From: Roseiarcus sp963806935
GTDB taxonomy: Bacteria; Pseudomonadota; Alphaproteobacteria; Rhizobiales; Beijerinckiaceae
Reading direction: 5' to 3'
DNA: 64,000 nt
Assembly (NCBI GenBank): GCA_963806935.1
Contig: CAWEAT010000013.1
Span: 46,622 to 110,621, forward strand
Numbering within the stretch: position 1 is the stretch's first letter; every line of letters begins with the position of its first letter. The notes below the pieces were generated by a model. It made no database searches and was not told the DNA's origin. It was given only the letters and a program-made list of their open reading frames with translations. Below are positions 44,839-54,185 of the stretch, piece after piece. The translations under genes and the position numbers were made by a program.

Positions 44839-44868
44839 CCGGCCGCGAAGCCATGGGCTCGCGGCCGG
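44839..44868. terminator. GC-rich hairpin after ftsZ
   Basis: A perfect 10-bp stem (CCGGCCGCGA with TCGCGGCCGG) starts five bases after the ftsZ stop. The loop can pair further. No T run follows, so this may be a processing or attenuating hairpin rather than a full intrinsic terminator. Confidence 0.5.
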
Positions 44869-44909
44869 ATCGGCCCCACGGGCGGCGGCCCTCGGAAATT
44901 AGGGGTCGG

Positions 44910-44917
44910 TTAACCAT
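44910..44917 (+). promoter_or_regulatory. CtrA half-site-like TTAACCAT upstream of lpxC
   Basis: TTAACCAT equals the half-site reported for CtrA-type binding. It lies in the 331-base ftsZ-lpxC gap (44834-45164), in an AT-rich patch (44905-44975) that also contains TTTAAA. A single 8-base match can occur by chance, so support is modest. Confidence 0.35.
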
Positions 44918-45164
44918 TCAACTATTTGAAAAATATCATTTAAATGTTTGTGGGACGATTGTAACTTTTGTTCACCAAAGGTGATTTGTCGCGTCCGCCT
45001 GCTCCCCCTTAGTGTGGCGAATCAGGAGCCGTCGGTGGACTTTTTGGCGGCGGGTGGACGGCGATCGGCGGCTTTCGGTAGCGACGTGTTGTGGAGCCTG
45101 GGCGCTTCTCATCGCGGCTGACGCAGCAAATCGGGGCCGGGCGCAAGCTCGGGAACAGTAAAAG

Positions 45165-46112
45165 ATGCGGTTTGGGTTCCAGACAACTCTGCGCGACCGC
45201 GTAACCATTTGCGGGGTCGGCGTACATTCGGCGGCGCCTGCTCAAGTCATCCTTCATCCCGCCGGCGTCGATACTGGCGTGGTTTTCCTTCGCACCGGAC
45301 TGCCCGGCGGACGCGAGCGTCTCCTGGAGGCCAAATGCGTCAATGTAGCGCATACTGCGCTTTGCACCATGCTCGGCGACGCCTCGGGCGCCAGCATCTG
45401 CACCGTCGAGCATCTTTTGGCCGCCCTCTCGGGTCTCCGGGTCGACAACGTCCTGATCGAGATTGATGGGCCGGAAACCCCGATCATGGACGGCTCGGCC
45501 GCTGATTTCGTCGCGGCGATCGATTCGGTCGGTCTCGCCCAGCAGGCCCGCCCCCGCCGCCACCTGAAGATCGTCAAGCCGGTTCGGGTCGATCACGACG
45601 GCGGCTTCGCCGAGTTCCTCCCGGCCGAACGCGGCTTCCGCCTCGACGTCGAGATTGACTTCGAATCGCCGGCGATCGGACGCCAGCGGCGCGTTTTCGA
45701 CCTCGATCCGTCGACTTTCCGCAAGGAAATCGCCCGCGCCCGCACTTTCGGCTTCGTCTCCGACGTCCAGAAGTTGTGGCAGGCGGGCTATGCGCTCGGC
45801 TCTTCGCTCGAGAATTCGGTCGCTATCGATGGCGACGTCGTCCTGAATCCCGAGGGTCTGCGTTACGCCGACGAATTCGTCCGCCACAAGGCGCTCGACG
45901 CGGTCGGCGACCTGTCGCTCGCGGGAGCGCCGATCGTCGGCCTCTACCGGACCTATCGTCCGGGGCACAAACTCAACGCGCTCGCGCTCGAGGCTCTGTT
46001 CGAGCGTCGCTGGGCCTATGAGATTCTCGAAGCGCCCTCGCAGCGGGTCCCGATCATGGCGCGTGGAGCGGGCGCGCATGTGCCGGCCGCAGCCTTCGCC
46101 GCCCCCGATTGA
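45165..46112 (+). CDS. lpxC: UDP-3-O-acyl-N-acetylglucosamine deacetylase
   Basis: LpxC carries out the committed step of lipid A synthesis. The 315-residue zinc amidase shows TVEHLLAALSGL (zinc His), DGPETPIMDGSA and HKALDAVGDL (His/Asp zinc ligands), plus the C-terminal GHKLNALALEALF. The SD is weak. The order ftsZ-lpxC-bamD is typical of alphaproteobacteria. Confidence 0.96.
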   Translation: MRFGFQTTLRDRVTICGVGVHSAAPAQVILHPAGVDTGVVFLRTGLPGGRERLLEAKCVNVAHTALCTMLGDASGASICTVEHLLAALSGLRVDNVLIEIDGPETPIMDGSAADFVAAIDSVGLAQQARPRRHLKIVKPVRVDHDGGFAEFLPAERGFRLDVEIDFESPAIGRQRRVFDLDPSTFRKEIARARTFGFVSDVQKLWQAGYALGSSLENSVAIDGDVVLNPEGLRYADEFVRHKALDAVGDLSLAGAPIVGLYRTYRPGHKLNALALEALFERRWAYEILEAPSQRVPIMARGAGAHVPAAAFAAPD

Positions 46113-46235
46113 CTTTTCCGGGCGGCTCGCCGGTAGCGGATGCTTGCCTCGCTTCGAGGCTCGATCGGCGCGTTGACCATCGCCCGCGCTTTGCTGAATG
46201 AGTGGCGCACTCGCCGCGAGTGCGGTAAATGAGGC

Positions 46236-46260
46236 CCGCCGTCGCCTTCCGCGACGGCGG
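46236..46260. terminator. Hairpin between lpxC and bamD
   Basis: A perfect 10-bp stem (CCGCCGTCGC, loop of five, GCGACGGCGG) is followed by CGCTTT. A second, shorter hairpin lies at 46207-46223. Together they probably reduce read-through from lpxC into bamD. Confidence 0.55.
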
Positions 46261-46296
46261 CGCTTTGCCTCCAGCAATCGAACGAGTCCCTGAAGC

Positions 46297-47196
46297 ATGA
46301 ATGACGTCGAATTCGGCCTTGTCCCGCCCAACGCCCGAGATGGGCTGGCGCGTCGATGGGCGGCCGGCGCCGTGCTCATCGCAATCGCGTTCGCCGGCTC
46401 GTCCTGCTCGATGATCGACCAGTTCAACCCATTCGGGAGTGAGAAATACAAGATGGAAATCACGCCGGACACGCCGGCGAGCAAGACCTACGATCAGGGT
46501 CTGCAGAAACTGGCCAATGGCGCGCCCGGGGATGCGGCAAAGAAGTTCACCGATCTTGGCAAACAGTATCCCAGCTCGGATTGGGCCCAGAAGGGCCAAT
46601 TGATGACGACCTATGCGAATTATCAGGCTGGCGACTATACCGGCGCCGTGACCTCAGCCGAGCGCTACCTCAAGGATTATCCGAACTCGCCCGACGCGCC
46701 TTATGTTTTATACCTGCAGGCGAATGCCTATTACATGCAAATCCCGGACATATCGCGCGATCAGGAGAACGCGCAGAAGGCGCTCACCGCTTTCCAGGCC
46801 GTGGTGCAGAAATATCCGAAGTCGGAATATGTCGAAGACTCGAAATACAAGATCGACGTCACCGAGGATCAGCTCGCCGGCAAGGAAATGTCGATCGGCC
46901 GGTTTTATCTCAATCGGCGCAACTACACGGCGGCCATCAACCGCTTCCGCAACGTCCTTCAGTACTACCAGACGACCCGGCATGCCGAAGAAGCGCTCTA
47001 TCGCCTCGTCGAGGCCTACCTCGGCTTGGGCATCACCGACGAAGCGCAGACTGCGGCGGCGGTGCTCGGGCACAATTTCCCCAATAGCCAGTGGTATCAG
47101 GACGCCTATAACCTCCTGAAGGGCAAGGGTCTGTCGCCGCACGAATTTGGCCAATCGTGGATCTCGCAGATCTGGCACACGGTCGTTCCATCCTGA
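46297..47196 (+). CDS. bamD: Outer membrane assembly lipoprotein BamD
   Basis: BamD is the essential lipoprotein partner of BamA. The 299-residue protein has a signal peptide with lipobox (FAGSSC, about 33-38), then five TPR-like helical hairpins (for example KTYDQGLQKLANGAPGDAAKKF and FRNVLQYYQTTRHAEEALYRLVEAY). It is followed after 10 bases by recN. Confidence 0.94.
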   Translation: MNDVEFGLVPPNARDGLARRWAAGAVLIAIAFAGSSCSMIDQFNPFGSEKYKMEITPDTPASKTYDQGLQKLANGAPGDAAKKFTDLGKQYPSSDWAQKGQLMTTYANYQAGDYTGAVTSAERYLKDYPNSPDAPYVLYLQANAYYMQIPDISRDQENAQKALTAFQAVVQKYPKSEYVEDSKYKIDVTEDQLAGKEMSIGRFYLNRRNYTAAINRFRNVLQYYQTTRHAEEALYRLVEAYLGLGITDEAQTAAAVLGHNFPNSQWYQDAYNLLKGKGLSPHEFGQSWISQIWHTVVPS

Positions 47197-47206
47197 TCGG
47201 GCTTCA

Positions 47207-48878
47207 ATGCTTGCGCGCCTCTCCATTCGCGACGTGGTGCTGATCGATCAGTTGGACCTCGAATTCTCGCCGGGACTGACGATCCTCACCGGCGAGACCG
47301 GCGCGGGGAAATCGATTCTTCTCGATGCGTTGGCGCTCGCGCTCGGCGCGCGCGGCGACGGCGGCCTTGTCCGCCACGGCCAGCCGCAGGGTCAGGTGAC
47401 GGCGATCTTCGACCTGCCGGAAGGCCACGCCGCGCACGCCCTGCTCGAAGGTCAGGACATCGAGATCGGCGACGAATTGATCCTGCGCCGGGTTCAATTC
47501 TCCGACGGGCGCACGCGGGCCTACGTCAACGACCAGAGCGTCAGCGCCCAGGCGCTGCGTACGCTGGCCTCGGCGCTGGTCGAGATCCATGGCCAGCACG
47601 ACGAGCGGGCGCTGACCGACCCGTCGACCCATCGCGCCCTCGTCGACGCCTACGGCGGAACTCGAGCCGCTGACGGCGGCGACCGAGCGGGCCTGTTCGG
47701 CTCTGCGCGAGAGCGAGCGAGCGCTCGAGACCGAGCGTGCGCGGGTCGCGGCGGCGGAAGCAGAGGCGGATTATGCCGCCCATGCGCACGACGAGCTCAC
47801 CCGCCTCGCGGTCCAGCCGAACGAAGAAGCGACGCTGGCGGCGCGCCGGCAGGCGATGATGCAGGGCGAGAAGGTTGTCGCCGACATTCGCGAGGCGCGC
47901 GACCACCTGAACAGCGAAGCGGGCATCCTGCCGCTGTTGCATTCCGTCTCGCGCCGGCTCGAGCGCCGTTTGCCCCAGGCGCCGGAGCTGATCGAGCCCA
48001 GCGTGAAGGCGCTCGATGAGGCGATCGAAGCCCTCGAGCGCGCCAATCGCGCGGTCGAGGATGCGATCGACGCCAGCGCCTTCGATCCCCAGGACCTCGA
48101 ACGTTGCGAGGAGCGCTTGTTCGCGCTGAGGGCGATGGGCCGCAAGCACAATGTCCCGATCGAGGCCCTCCCGGCGCTCGCGCAAAAATTTGCCGCCGAT
48201 CTCGCCGCGCTCGCGGCCGGCCGCAGCGAGATCGGCCGCCTCGAGGCCGAGGTGAAACGGGCCGGCGAGACCTATCGCGCCGCGGCGGTCGCGCTCAGCG
48301 CAGCGCGCCAGCGAAGCGCGCGCGAGCTGGAAAAAGCCGTGAGCGCAGAGCTCGCGCCGCTCAAGCTCGAACGGGCCGAGTTCAGCGTCGACCTCAAGCG
48401 CGACGAGGCGATCGTCGCGCCGAGCGGCTACGACCGCGCGGAGTTCTTCGTCCGCACCAATCCCGGCTCGCGGCCCGGCCCGCTGATGAAGGTGGCGTCG
48501 GGCGGCGAGCTGGCGAGGTTTCTGCTCGCAATCAAGGTCCGCCTGGCCGAGCGCGGCACCGCGCCGACCCTCGTATTCGACGAGATCGACACTGGCGTCG
48601 GGGGCGCCGTCGCCGATGCGATGGGTCAGCGCCTGGCGCGGCTTTCCGCGCGGGCGCAGGTGCTCGCGGTCACCCACGCGCCGCAGGTGGCGGCGCGGGC
48701 GCACAACCACTATCGAATCGTCAAAAGCGATGTCGGCGCCGGCGAGCGGGTCGCGACCCGCGTTTCGCGTCTCGAGGCGATCGAGCGGCGGGAGGAGATC
48801 GCGCGCATGCTGGCCGGGGCCGAAATCACCCGTGAAGCCCGCGCGGCGGCGGAGAGCCTAATCGAAAAGGCCGAATGA
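47207..48878 (+). pseudogene. recN: DNA repair protein RecN with one frame break
   Basis: RecN is an SMC-like ATPase acting at double-strand breaks. The start is ATG 47207 (MLARLSIRDVVLIDQ). The N-terminal half has Walker A GETGAGKSIL and EIHGQHDERAL. The frame breaks at about 47658-47662, after VDAYGG. The coiled coil (TERACSALRESERALE) and C-terminal ATPase lobe (VASGGELARFLLAIK, LVFDEIDTGVGG) follow in another frame to 48878. Removing one base restores 556 residues, the usual length. It may be a sequence error; if real, RecN is lost. Confidence 0.9.
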
Positions 48879-48995
48879 CAGCGGAAAAGGACGCTTCGCG
48901 CGCCCGAATTGGCTTGCCGGGCCGCCCTCGTTGGCCCTATCAAGCCGTTTCTTCGCCCGTGGGTAGGAAGGCTTTCGCAGTTGGCAAGGACCGGC

Positions 48996-49154
48996 ATGAG
49001 CCCGGGCGATGAGCGAGCGACGACCGAGGAGCGCCGGCGGGCGCGGCTTGCCGCGTCGCTCAGGGAGAATTTGAAGCGCCGCAAGGCGCAGAGCCGCGCG
49101 CGGGAGGCTGAGGCGGCGCCGGGCGAGCGGACGCGGGACGATCCGGGACGCTGA
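48996..49154 (+). CDS. Small highly charged protein upstream of murA
   Basis: The 52-residue protein is mostly Arg, Glu and Ala (TEERRRARLAASLRENLKRRKAQSRARE) and probably one long helix. Short proteins with RENLKRRKAQ-like sequence are, to my recollection, common before murA in related bacteria. There is no known function. The ATG at 48996 is chosen because the upstream frame has no conserved features. Confidence 0.5.
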   Translation: MSPGDERATTEERRRARLAASLRENLKRRKAQSRAREAEAAPGERTRDDPGR

Positions 49155-49214
49155 ACGGCATGGTCGCCCGGCGGGCTACGTTCCTGACTTGATATGGGCT
49201 AGAGGGACAAGGGG

Positions 49215-50504
49215 ATGGATCGCATACAGATTCGCGGCGGGGCGCCCCTGAACGGGGTGATTCCGATTTCGGGCGCGAAAAACGCCGCGCTGCCGCTGAT
49301 GATCGCCTCGCTGATGACGGATCAGACGCTGACGCTCGAAAACCTGCCGCGTCTCGCCGACGTCGCCCAGCTTGCGCATATCCTCGGCAATCACGGCGTG
49401 GACTATTCGATCGACGGCAAGCGGGTCGGCGAGGAAGCGGGGTCCGGCCAGACCGCGCATTTGCGCGCCCGCACCGTCGTCGACACCACGGCCCCTTATG
49501 AACTGGTGGCGAAGATGCGCGCCAGCTTCTGGGTGATCGCGCCGCTCGTCGCGCGAATGGGGGCGGCGCGCGTGTCGCTGCCGGGCGGCTGCGCGATCGG
49601 CACCCGCCCGGTCGATCTCCTGCTGATGGCGCTTGAGAAGCTCGGCGCGCGAATCGACATCGACGGCGGCTATGCGATCGCCAAGGCGCCCAACGGTCTG
49701 ACCGGGGCTGAGATCGAGTTTCCGAAGGTGACGGTGGGCGGAACCCACGTGGCCTTGATGGCTGCGTCGACCGCGCATGGGGCGACGCAGATCCGTAACG
49801 CCGCCCGCGAGCCCGAGGTCGTGGATCTCGCCGCCTGCCTCAACAAGATGGGCGCGCGCATCCGGGGCGCGGGCTCCTCCACGATCGAGATCGAGGGCGT
49901 GACCCGTCTCAATGGCGCCCACCATCGCGTTCTGCCCGACCGGATCGAGGCGGGAACCTATGCGACCGCGGTAGCGATGACCGGAGGCGACCTTACCCTT
50001 GAGGGCGTGCACGAGGATCTCTTGGAGGAGGCGCTCGAAGCGCTGACCGCGGCGGGCGCGACCGTGACCAGCGACAATCGGGGCGTGCGGGTCAGGCGCA
50101 ACGGCGCCGGGATCAAGGCGGTCGACATCGCGACCGCGCCTTTTCCGGGCTTCCCGACGGATCTGCAGGCGCAATTCATGGCGCTGATGACGCGGGCGAA
50201 GGGCGTCTCGCGCATCCAGGAAACAATCTTCGAGAACCGCTTCATGCACGTCCAGGAGCTTGCGCGTCTCGGCGCGAGCATCAAGCTCGAAGGCGACACG
50301 GCGATCGTCAGCGGGGTCAAGCGCCTGCGCGGCGCGCCGGTGATGGCGACCGATCTGCGCGCGTCCGTCTCGCTGGTCATCGCGGGCCTCGCGGCGGAGG
50401 GCGAGACGATCGTCAATCGCGTCTACCATCTCGACCGCGGCTTCGAGCGGCTGGAAGAGAAGCTCGGCGCCTGCGGCGCCGACATCACGCGCGTTCCGGG
50501 CTAG
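49215..50504 (+). CDS. murA: UDP-N-acetylglucosamine 1-carboxyvinyltransferase
   Basis: MurA starts peptidoglycan synthesis by adding enolpyruvate to UDP-GlcNAc. The 429-residue protein begins with IQIRGGAPLNGVIPISGAKNAALP and has the active-site cysteine in PGGCAIGTRPVDL, the residue alkylated by fosfomycin. RVYHLDRGFERLEEKL closes the protein. An SD-like AAGGGG lies upstream. Confidence 0.97.
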   Translation: MDRIQIRGGAPLNGVIPISGAKNAALPLMIASLMTDQTLTLENLPRLADVAQLAHILGNHGVDYSIDGKRVGEEAGSGQTAHLRARTVVDTTAPYELVAKMRASFWVIAPLVARMGAARVSLPGGCAIGTRPVDLLLMALEKLGARIDIDGGYAIAKAPNGLTGAEIEFPKVTVGGTHVALMAASTAHGATQIRNAAREPEVVDLAACLNKMGARIRGAGSSTIEIEGVTRLNGAHHRVLPDRIEAGTYATAVAMTGGDLTLEGVHEDLLEEALEALTAAGATVTSDNRGVRVRRNGAGIKAVDIATAPFPGFPTDLQAQFMALMTRAKGVSRIQETIFENRFMHVQELARLGASIKLEGDTAIVSGVKRLRGAPVMATDLRASVSLVIAGLAAEGETIVNRVYHLDRGFERLEEKLGACGADITRVPG

Positions 50505-50508
50505 CGCG

Positions 50509-50964
50509 ATGACGGCGCACGCGCAGGCGCTTAAGCTGATCGCACTCGATCGGGAGGGCCTCGGGGTCATTTCCGCGCACGCGCAGAACACCTGCGTCAA
50601 GTCGACAGACATGGCCTGGCTGCCGCGCCAGCGCCAGTTCGTCGTCGTCGGCATGCGCTACGACTGGGTCGGGGCGAAGACCGGCCCGGCGGAACGCGTC
50701 GCCAGCATCCTCAGGTTCGACCGCGTCCTCAAGGTTTCACATCTCGGCCTGCGGCGCATGGACCCCGACGCGACGCTCAACCTGCTTGCCGTCACGTTCG
50801 AGAAGACCGATCCGCCGGCCGGGATGATCATCCTCGCCTTCGCCGACGGCGCGCTGATCCGCCTCGAGGTCGAATGCGTCGAAGTCGAGATGCGCGACAT
50901 GGAGCTGCGCCAGCCCGCCGAAGCCTGCCCCGGGCACGCCTTGACCGACACGTCGGCCGTCTGA
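50509..50964 (+). CDS. DUF2948 family protein
   Basis: The 151-residue protein matches DUF2948, an alphaproteobacterial family that sits beside murA or hisD. Visible motifs are KLIALDREGLGVISAHAQ, RQRQFVVVGMRYDW, RVLKVSHLGLRRMDPD and LIRLEVECVEVEMRDME. It lies four bases after murA, so it is probably in the same operon. Function is unknown. Confidence 0.88.
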   Translation: MTAHAQALKLIALDREGLGVISAHAQNTCVKSTDMAWLPRQRQFVVVGMRYDWVGAKTGPAERVASILRFDRVLKVSHLGLRRMDPDATLNLLAVTFEKTDPPAGMIILAFADGALIRLEVECVEVEMRDMELRQPAEACPGHALTDTSAV

Positions 50965-50996
50965 ACAGAGCCCGCGCTGGAGAATCGCTTTTAGCC

Positions 50997-52298
50997 ATGG
51001 CCATGGCGCTCGATAAGCAGTCGGCGGATTTCGAGCAGCGCTTCGCCGCGCTCCTCGCCGCCAAGCGCGAGTCGTCGGCCGACGTCGACGCCGCGGTCGC
51101 CGCCATCATCGCCGACGTGCGCGCGCGCGGCGACGAGGCGCTAGCCGAATATACGCTGCGGTTCGACCGCGTCGATCTCGCCAGGCTCGGGCTCAGGATC
51201 AACGCCGCCGAGGTTGAGACCGCGGTCGCAGCTTGCGACAAAACCGCGCTCAAGGCGCTCGAGCTGGCGCATGACCGGGTGACGGAGTTTCACCGCCGCC
51301 AAAAGCCCGCCGATCTTCGGTTCACCGACCCGCTCGGGGTAGAGCTCGGCTGGCGCTGGCGACCGATCGACGCGGTCGGGCTCTATGTCCCGGGCGGAGC
51401 GGCAAGCTATCCGTCCTCGGTGATCATGAACGCCGTGCCGGCGAAGGTCGCGGGCTGCCGCCGGCTGGCCATGGTCGTCCCGACGCCGGACGGCCACATC
51501 AATCCCTTGGTTCTCGCCGCGGCGCGCATCGCCGGCGTCGATGAGATCTACCGGGTCGGCGGCGCGCAGGCGATCGCCGCGCTCGCCTATGGCACGCACA
51601 CGATCGCAGCCGTGGACAAGATCGCCGGCCCCGGCAACGCCTATGTCGCGGCGGCCAAGCGGCGGGTGTTCGGCGTCGTCGGCATCGACATGATCGCCGG
51701 CCCCTCGGAAGTCGTCATTCTCGCCGATCGCAGCGCCGATCCGCGCTTTGTCGCCGCCGATCTCCTGGCGCAGGCCGAGCATGACGAGGCCGCGCAGTCG
51801 ATCCTCATCACCGACGATGCGATGCTGGCGCGCGCCGTCGAGGCCGAAGTCGACCGCCAGCTCGCCGATCTGCCGCGGGCCAAGATCGCCGGCGCGAGCT
51901 GGCGCGACAATGGCGCGGTCATCCTGTGCCCGTCGCTCGAGTCCGCGCTGCCGCTCGTCGACCGCCTCGCGCCGGAGCATCTCGAGATCATGGCGGATGA
52001 CGCCGAGGCGGTCGCCGGCAAGATCGCCAACGCCGGCGCGATCTTCCTTGGCGCCTTTACGCCCGAGGCGATCGGCGATTATGTCGGCGGATCGAACCAT
52101 GTCCTGCCGACCGCCCGCTCGGCCCGCTTCTCGTCGGGCCTTGGCGTCCTCGATTTCATGAAGCGCACGTCGCTGCTCAAGTGCGATCGCTCTTCGCTCG
52201 AGATTCTCGGCCCGGCGGCGGTGACGCTCGGCGAAGCGGAGGGGCTCAGCGCGCACGCGCGTTCCGTCGCCGTGCGGCTTCGCGCGAACAGCCCATGA
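50997..52298 (+). CDS. hisD: Histidinol dehydrogenase
   Basis: HisD oxidises histidinol to histidine in two NAD-dependent steps. The 433-residue protein shows YVPGGAASYPSSVIMNAVPAK, the conserved VGGAQAIAALAYGT, IAGPGNAYVAAAKR, LLAQAEHDEAAQS and RLAPEHLEIM motifs with zinc and catalytic residues. The start is ATG 50997; a second ATG two codons later is also possible. The stop overlaps the next gene by ATGA. Confidence 0.96.
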   Translation: MAMALDKQSADFEQRFAALLAAKRESSADVDAAVAAIIADVRARGDEALAEYTLRFDRVDLARLGLRINAAEVETAVAACDKTALKALELAHDRVTEFHRRQKPADLRFTDPLGVELGWRWRPIDAVGLYVPGGAASYPSSVIMNAVPAKVAGCRRLAMVVPTPDGHINPLVLAAARIAGVDEIYRVGGAQAIAALAYGTHTIAAVDKIAGPGNAYVAAAKRRVFGVVGIDMIAGPSEVVILADRSADPRFVAADLLAQAEHDEAAQSILITDDAMLARAVEAEVDRQLADLPRAKIAGASWRDNGAVILCPSLESALPLVDRLAPEHLEIMADDAEAVAGKIANAGAIFLGAFTPEAIGDYVGGSNHVLPTARSARFSSGLGVLDFMKRTSLLKCDRSSLEILGPAAVTLGEAEGLSAHARSVAVRLRANSP

Positions 52299-52783
52299 GC
52301 CGCAAGCCGGCCAAAAGCCGCAATCGCCTCGCCGGGGTCGTCCTCGACGAAGCGACGATCCCGCGCGGAGCGGCCGATGTCGATCACGAGCGGGCGGTGG
52401 CGATCTTCGACCTGATCGAAGAGAACGCGTTCGCCGTCCCGGGGCGCGACGACGGCCCCTATACCCTCATGATTTCGCAGGAAGAATCGAAACTGACCTT
52501 CGACGTGAAGGCGGCTGGCGGCGAGCTTGCGGCCTCAATCGTGGTGTCGATGACGCCGTTCCGGCCGCTGCTCAAGGACTATTTTCTCGTCTGCGAAACC
52601 TATTATTCCGCCATTCGCACCGCGAGCCCGCGCCAGATCGAGGCGATCGACCGCCAGCGCACGACGCTCCACAACGAGGGCGCCGAGCTCATGGCCCAGC
52701 GCCTCGCCGGCAAGGTCGAGATCGACCAGGCCACAGCCCGGCGCCTGTTCGCGCTCGTATCCGCGTTGCGCTGGCGGGTGTGA
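52295..52783 (+). CDS. UPF0262 family protein
   Basis: The 162-residue protein of the UPF0262 family is found mainly in alphaproteobacteria next to hisD. It contains the conserved RLAGVVLDEATI, HERAVAIFDLIEENAF and PFRPLLKDYFLVCETYYSAIR segments. It is translationally coupled to hisD (four-base overlap) and apparently to the downstream methyltransferase (GTGA overlap). Function is unknown. Confidence 0.92.
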   Translation: MSRKPAKSRNRLAGVVLDEATIPRGAADVDHERAVAIFDLIEENAFAVPGRDDGPYTLMISQEESKLTFDVKAAGGELAASIVVSMTPFRPLLKDYFLVCETYYSAIRTASPRQIEAIDRQRTTLHNEGAELMAQRLAGKVEIDQATARRLFALVSALRWRV

Positions 52784-53466
52784 ATCAGGAAACCGCTCAA
52801 CGCCCCAAGCCGCTTCCCAAAGCTCCGTCGCCAAACGCGACTTCATCCTGGCCAATACCCGCCTCATCGCGCCGCCGCTGACGCCTGAGATCAGGCTTTG
52901 GCTCGCGGACGAAGCCGTGCCGCTGTGGCAAAAGACCGAGGAGGAGCTCGGCGCCATGGGGTTGCCGCCGCCGTTCTGGGCCTTCGCCTGGGCGGGCGGG
53001 CAGGCGCTCGCGCGCTACCTGCTCGACAGCCCTGCGCTGGTTCGGGGCAAGCGCGCGCTCGATTTCGCCTCCGGTTCCGGGCTTGTCGCGATCGCCGCCG
53101 CCGTGAGCGGCGCGGCGGCGGTCGAGGCCAGCGATATCGACAGTTTCGCGGTCGCGGCGATCGAAGCCAACGCCGCTGAGAACGGCGTCTCGATCGCGCC
53201 CCGTCTCGAAAATCTGATTGGCGCCGACGAGGGCTGGGAGGTCGTCCTGGCGGGGGACATCGCCTACGAAAGAGACTTCGCCGCAGGAGGCGGCGGAATG
53301 GCTGAGCGGGCTCGCGCGCCGCGGGGCGACCGTGCTTGTCGGCGACCCCCGCCGCGCCTATCTTCCACTCGACCGGCTCGAATCCGTGATCGAATATTCG
53401 GTTCCGGTGACGCGTGAACTTGAAGATTCCGAAATCAAACAGACCGGCGTCTTCCGCTTTCGGTAA
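52780..53466 (+). pseudogene. SAM methyltransferase (ETFB lysine methyltransferase-like), two frame breaks
   Basis: This is a class I methyltransferase of the METTL20/PrmA-like group. The body (LANTRLIAPPLTPEIRLWLADEAVPLW, PPPFWAFAWAGGQALARYLLD, SAM loop LDFASGSGLVAIAAA, VVLAGDIAYERDF) lacks any start codon in its own frame. A GTG at 52780, overlapping the UPF0262 stop as GTGA, gives a plausible start in another frame (NQETAQRPKPLPK), with a switch at about 52810-52836. A second switch at about 53283-53287 leads to EAAEWLSGLARRGATVLVGDP and the C-terminus. Related bacterial enzymes methylate the ETF beta subunit. Broken by error or mutation. Confidence 0.75.
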
Positions 53467-53607
53467 TGCCGGCCTTTGGCGCAAATCCCGATCGCAGCGG
53501 GCCAACTTCGCAAATGCCCGCAAACGTCTCGCGACCTGGCGATCGGAACCATTGGCGGAGGGTCGCGTTCTTTCCCGTCGCTCCGCCATGCGACGAGGAG
53601 CTGTCCA

Positions 53608-53946
53608 ATGCGTGCTTTGCATCTCGTTGTCATTGGAGCCTTGCTGGCGATCCCGTCCGTTGGCTACTCGCAGGCCGACGGACCGGTTGGCGGCAAGGTG
53701 GGACCCAATCTGGAGTCGCCCTCGACCGCGCAACCCGGCTCTTCCCGCTGGACGCAGCCGAATGGCGCGCCCCACGGGGCCGCCGCAGGAACGCGCCGGT
53801 TACGCGGGCTCCGTGTCGCCCGGGCAAGTCGTGCCGAATGACGCGCCCATTACGAGCGGTGGGGCGGAACGGGGACTGCCATCGTCGGCGGTCACCGCGT
53901 CCAGGTCGACCCAAACTCGGGCCGCATCATGCGAGTGCTGCAATAG
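53608..53946 (+). pseudogene. Small secreted DUF1236-like protein, two frame breaks
   Basis: A good SD (GAGGAG) precedes ATG 53608, which begins a signal peptide (RALHLVVIGALLAIPSVGYSQA). A proline-rich stretch then changes frame at about 53760-53800 to AGSVSPGQVVPNDAPIT. It changes again at about 53870 to AIVGGHRVQVDPNSGRIMRVLQ before the stop. The PGQVVP...VDPNSGRIxRVLQ ending resembles DUF1236-type periplasmic proteins. Net frame change is zero. Confidence 0.6.
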
Positions 53947-54185
53947 CGGATCCTGGCTAGATGCGCCCTGCCGCCTCGCCCCGGTCGTACGTGCGGGACT
54001 TGAAAAACTCGCCCTAAACGCGCCTGCGCTGTATGCGTCGCCAAGGCCGCCGTCGAGCCGGCGCCCTTCCACGCCGTGCGATAGACCTCGCGGCTGCGCG
54101 TCGGATATTTTGTCGCAGGCATGTTAACGTCAAAACGTATAGAGAGATGTCGATCTCTCGCAAATCATCGGATAGCTTACTACCC

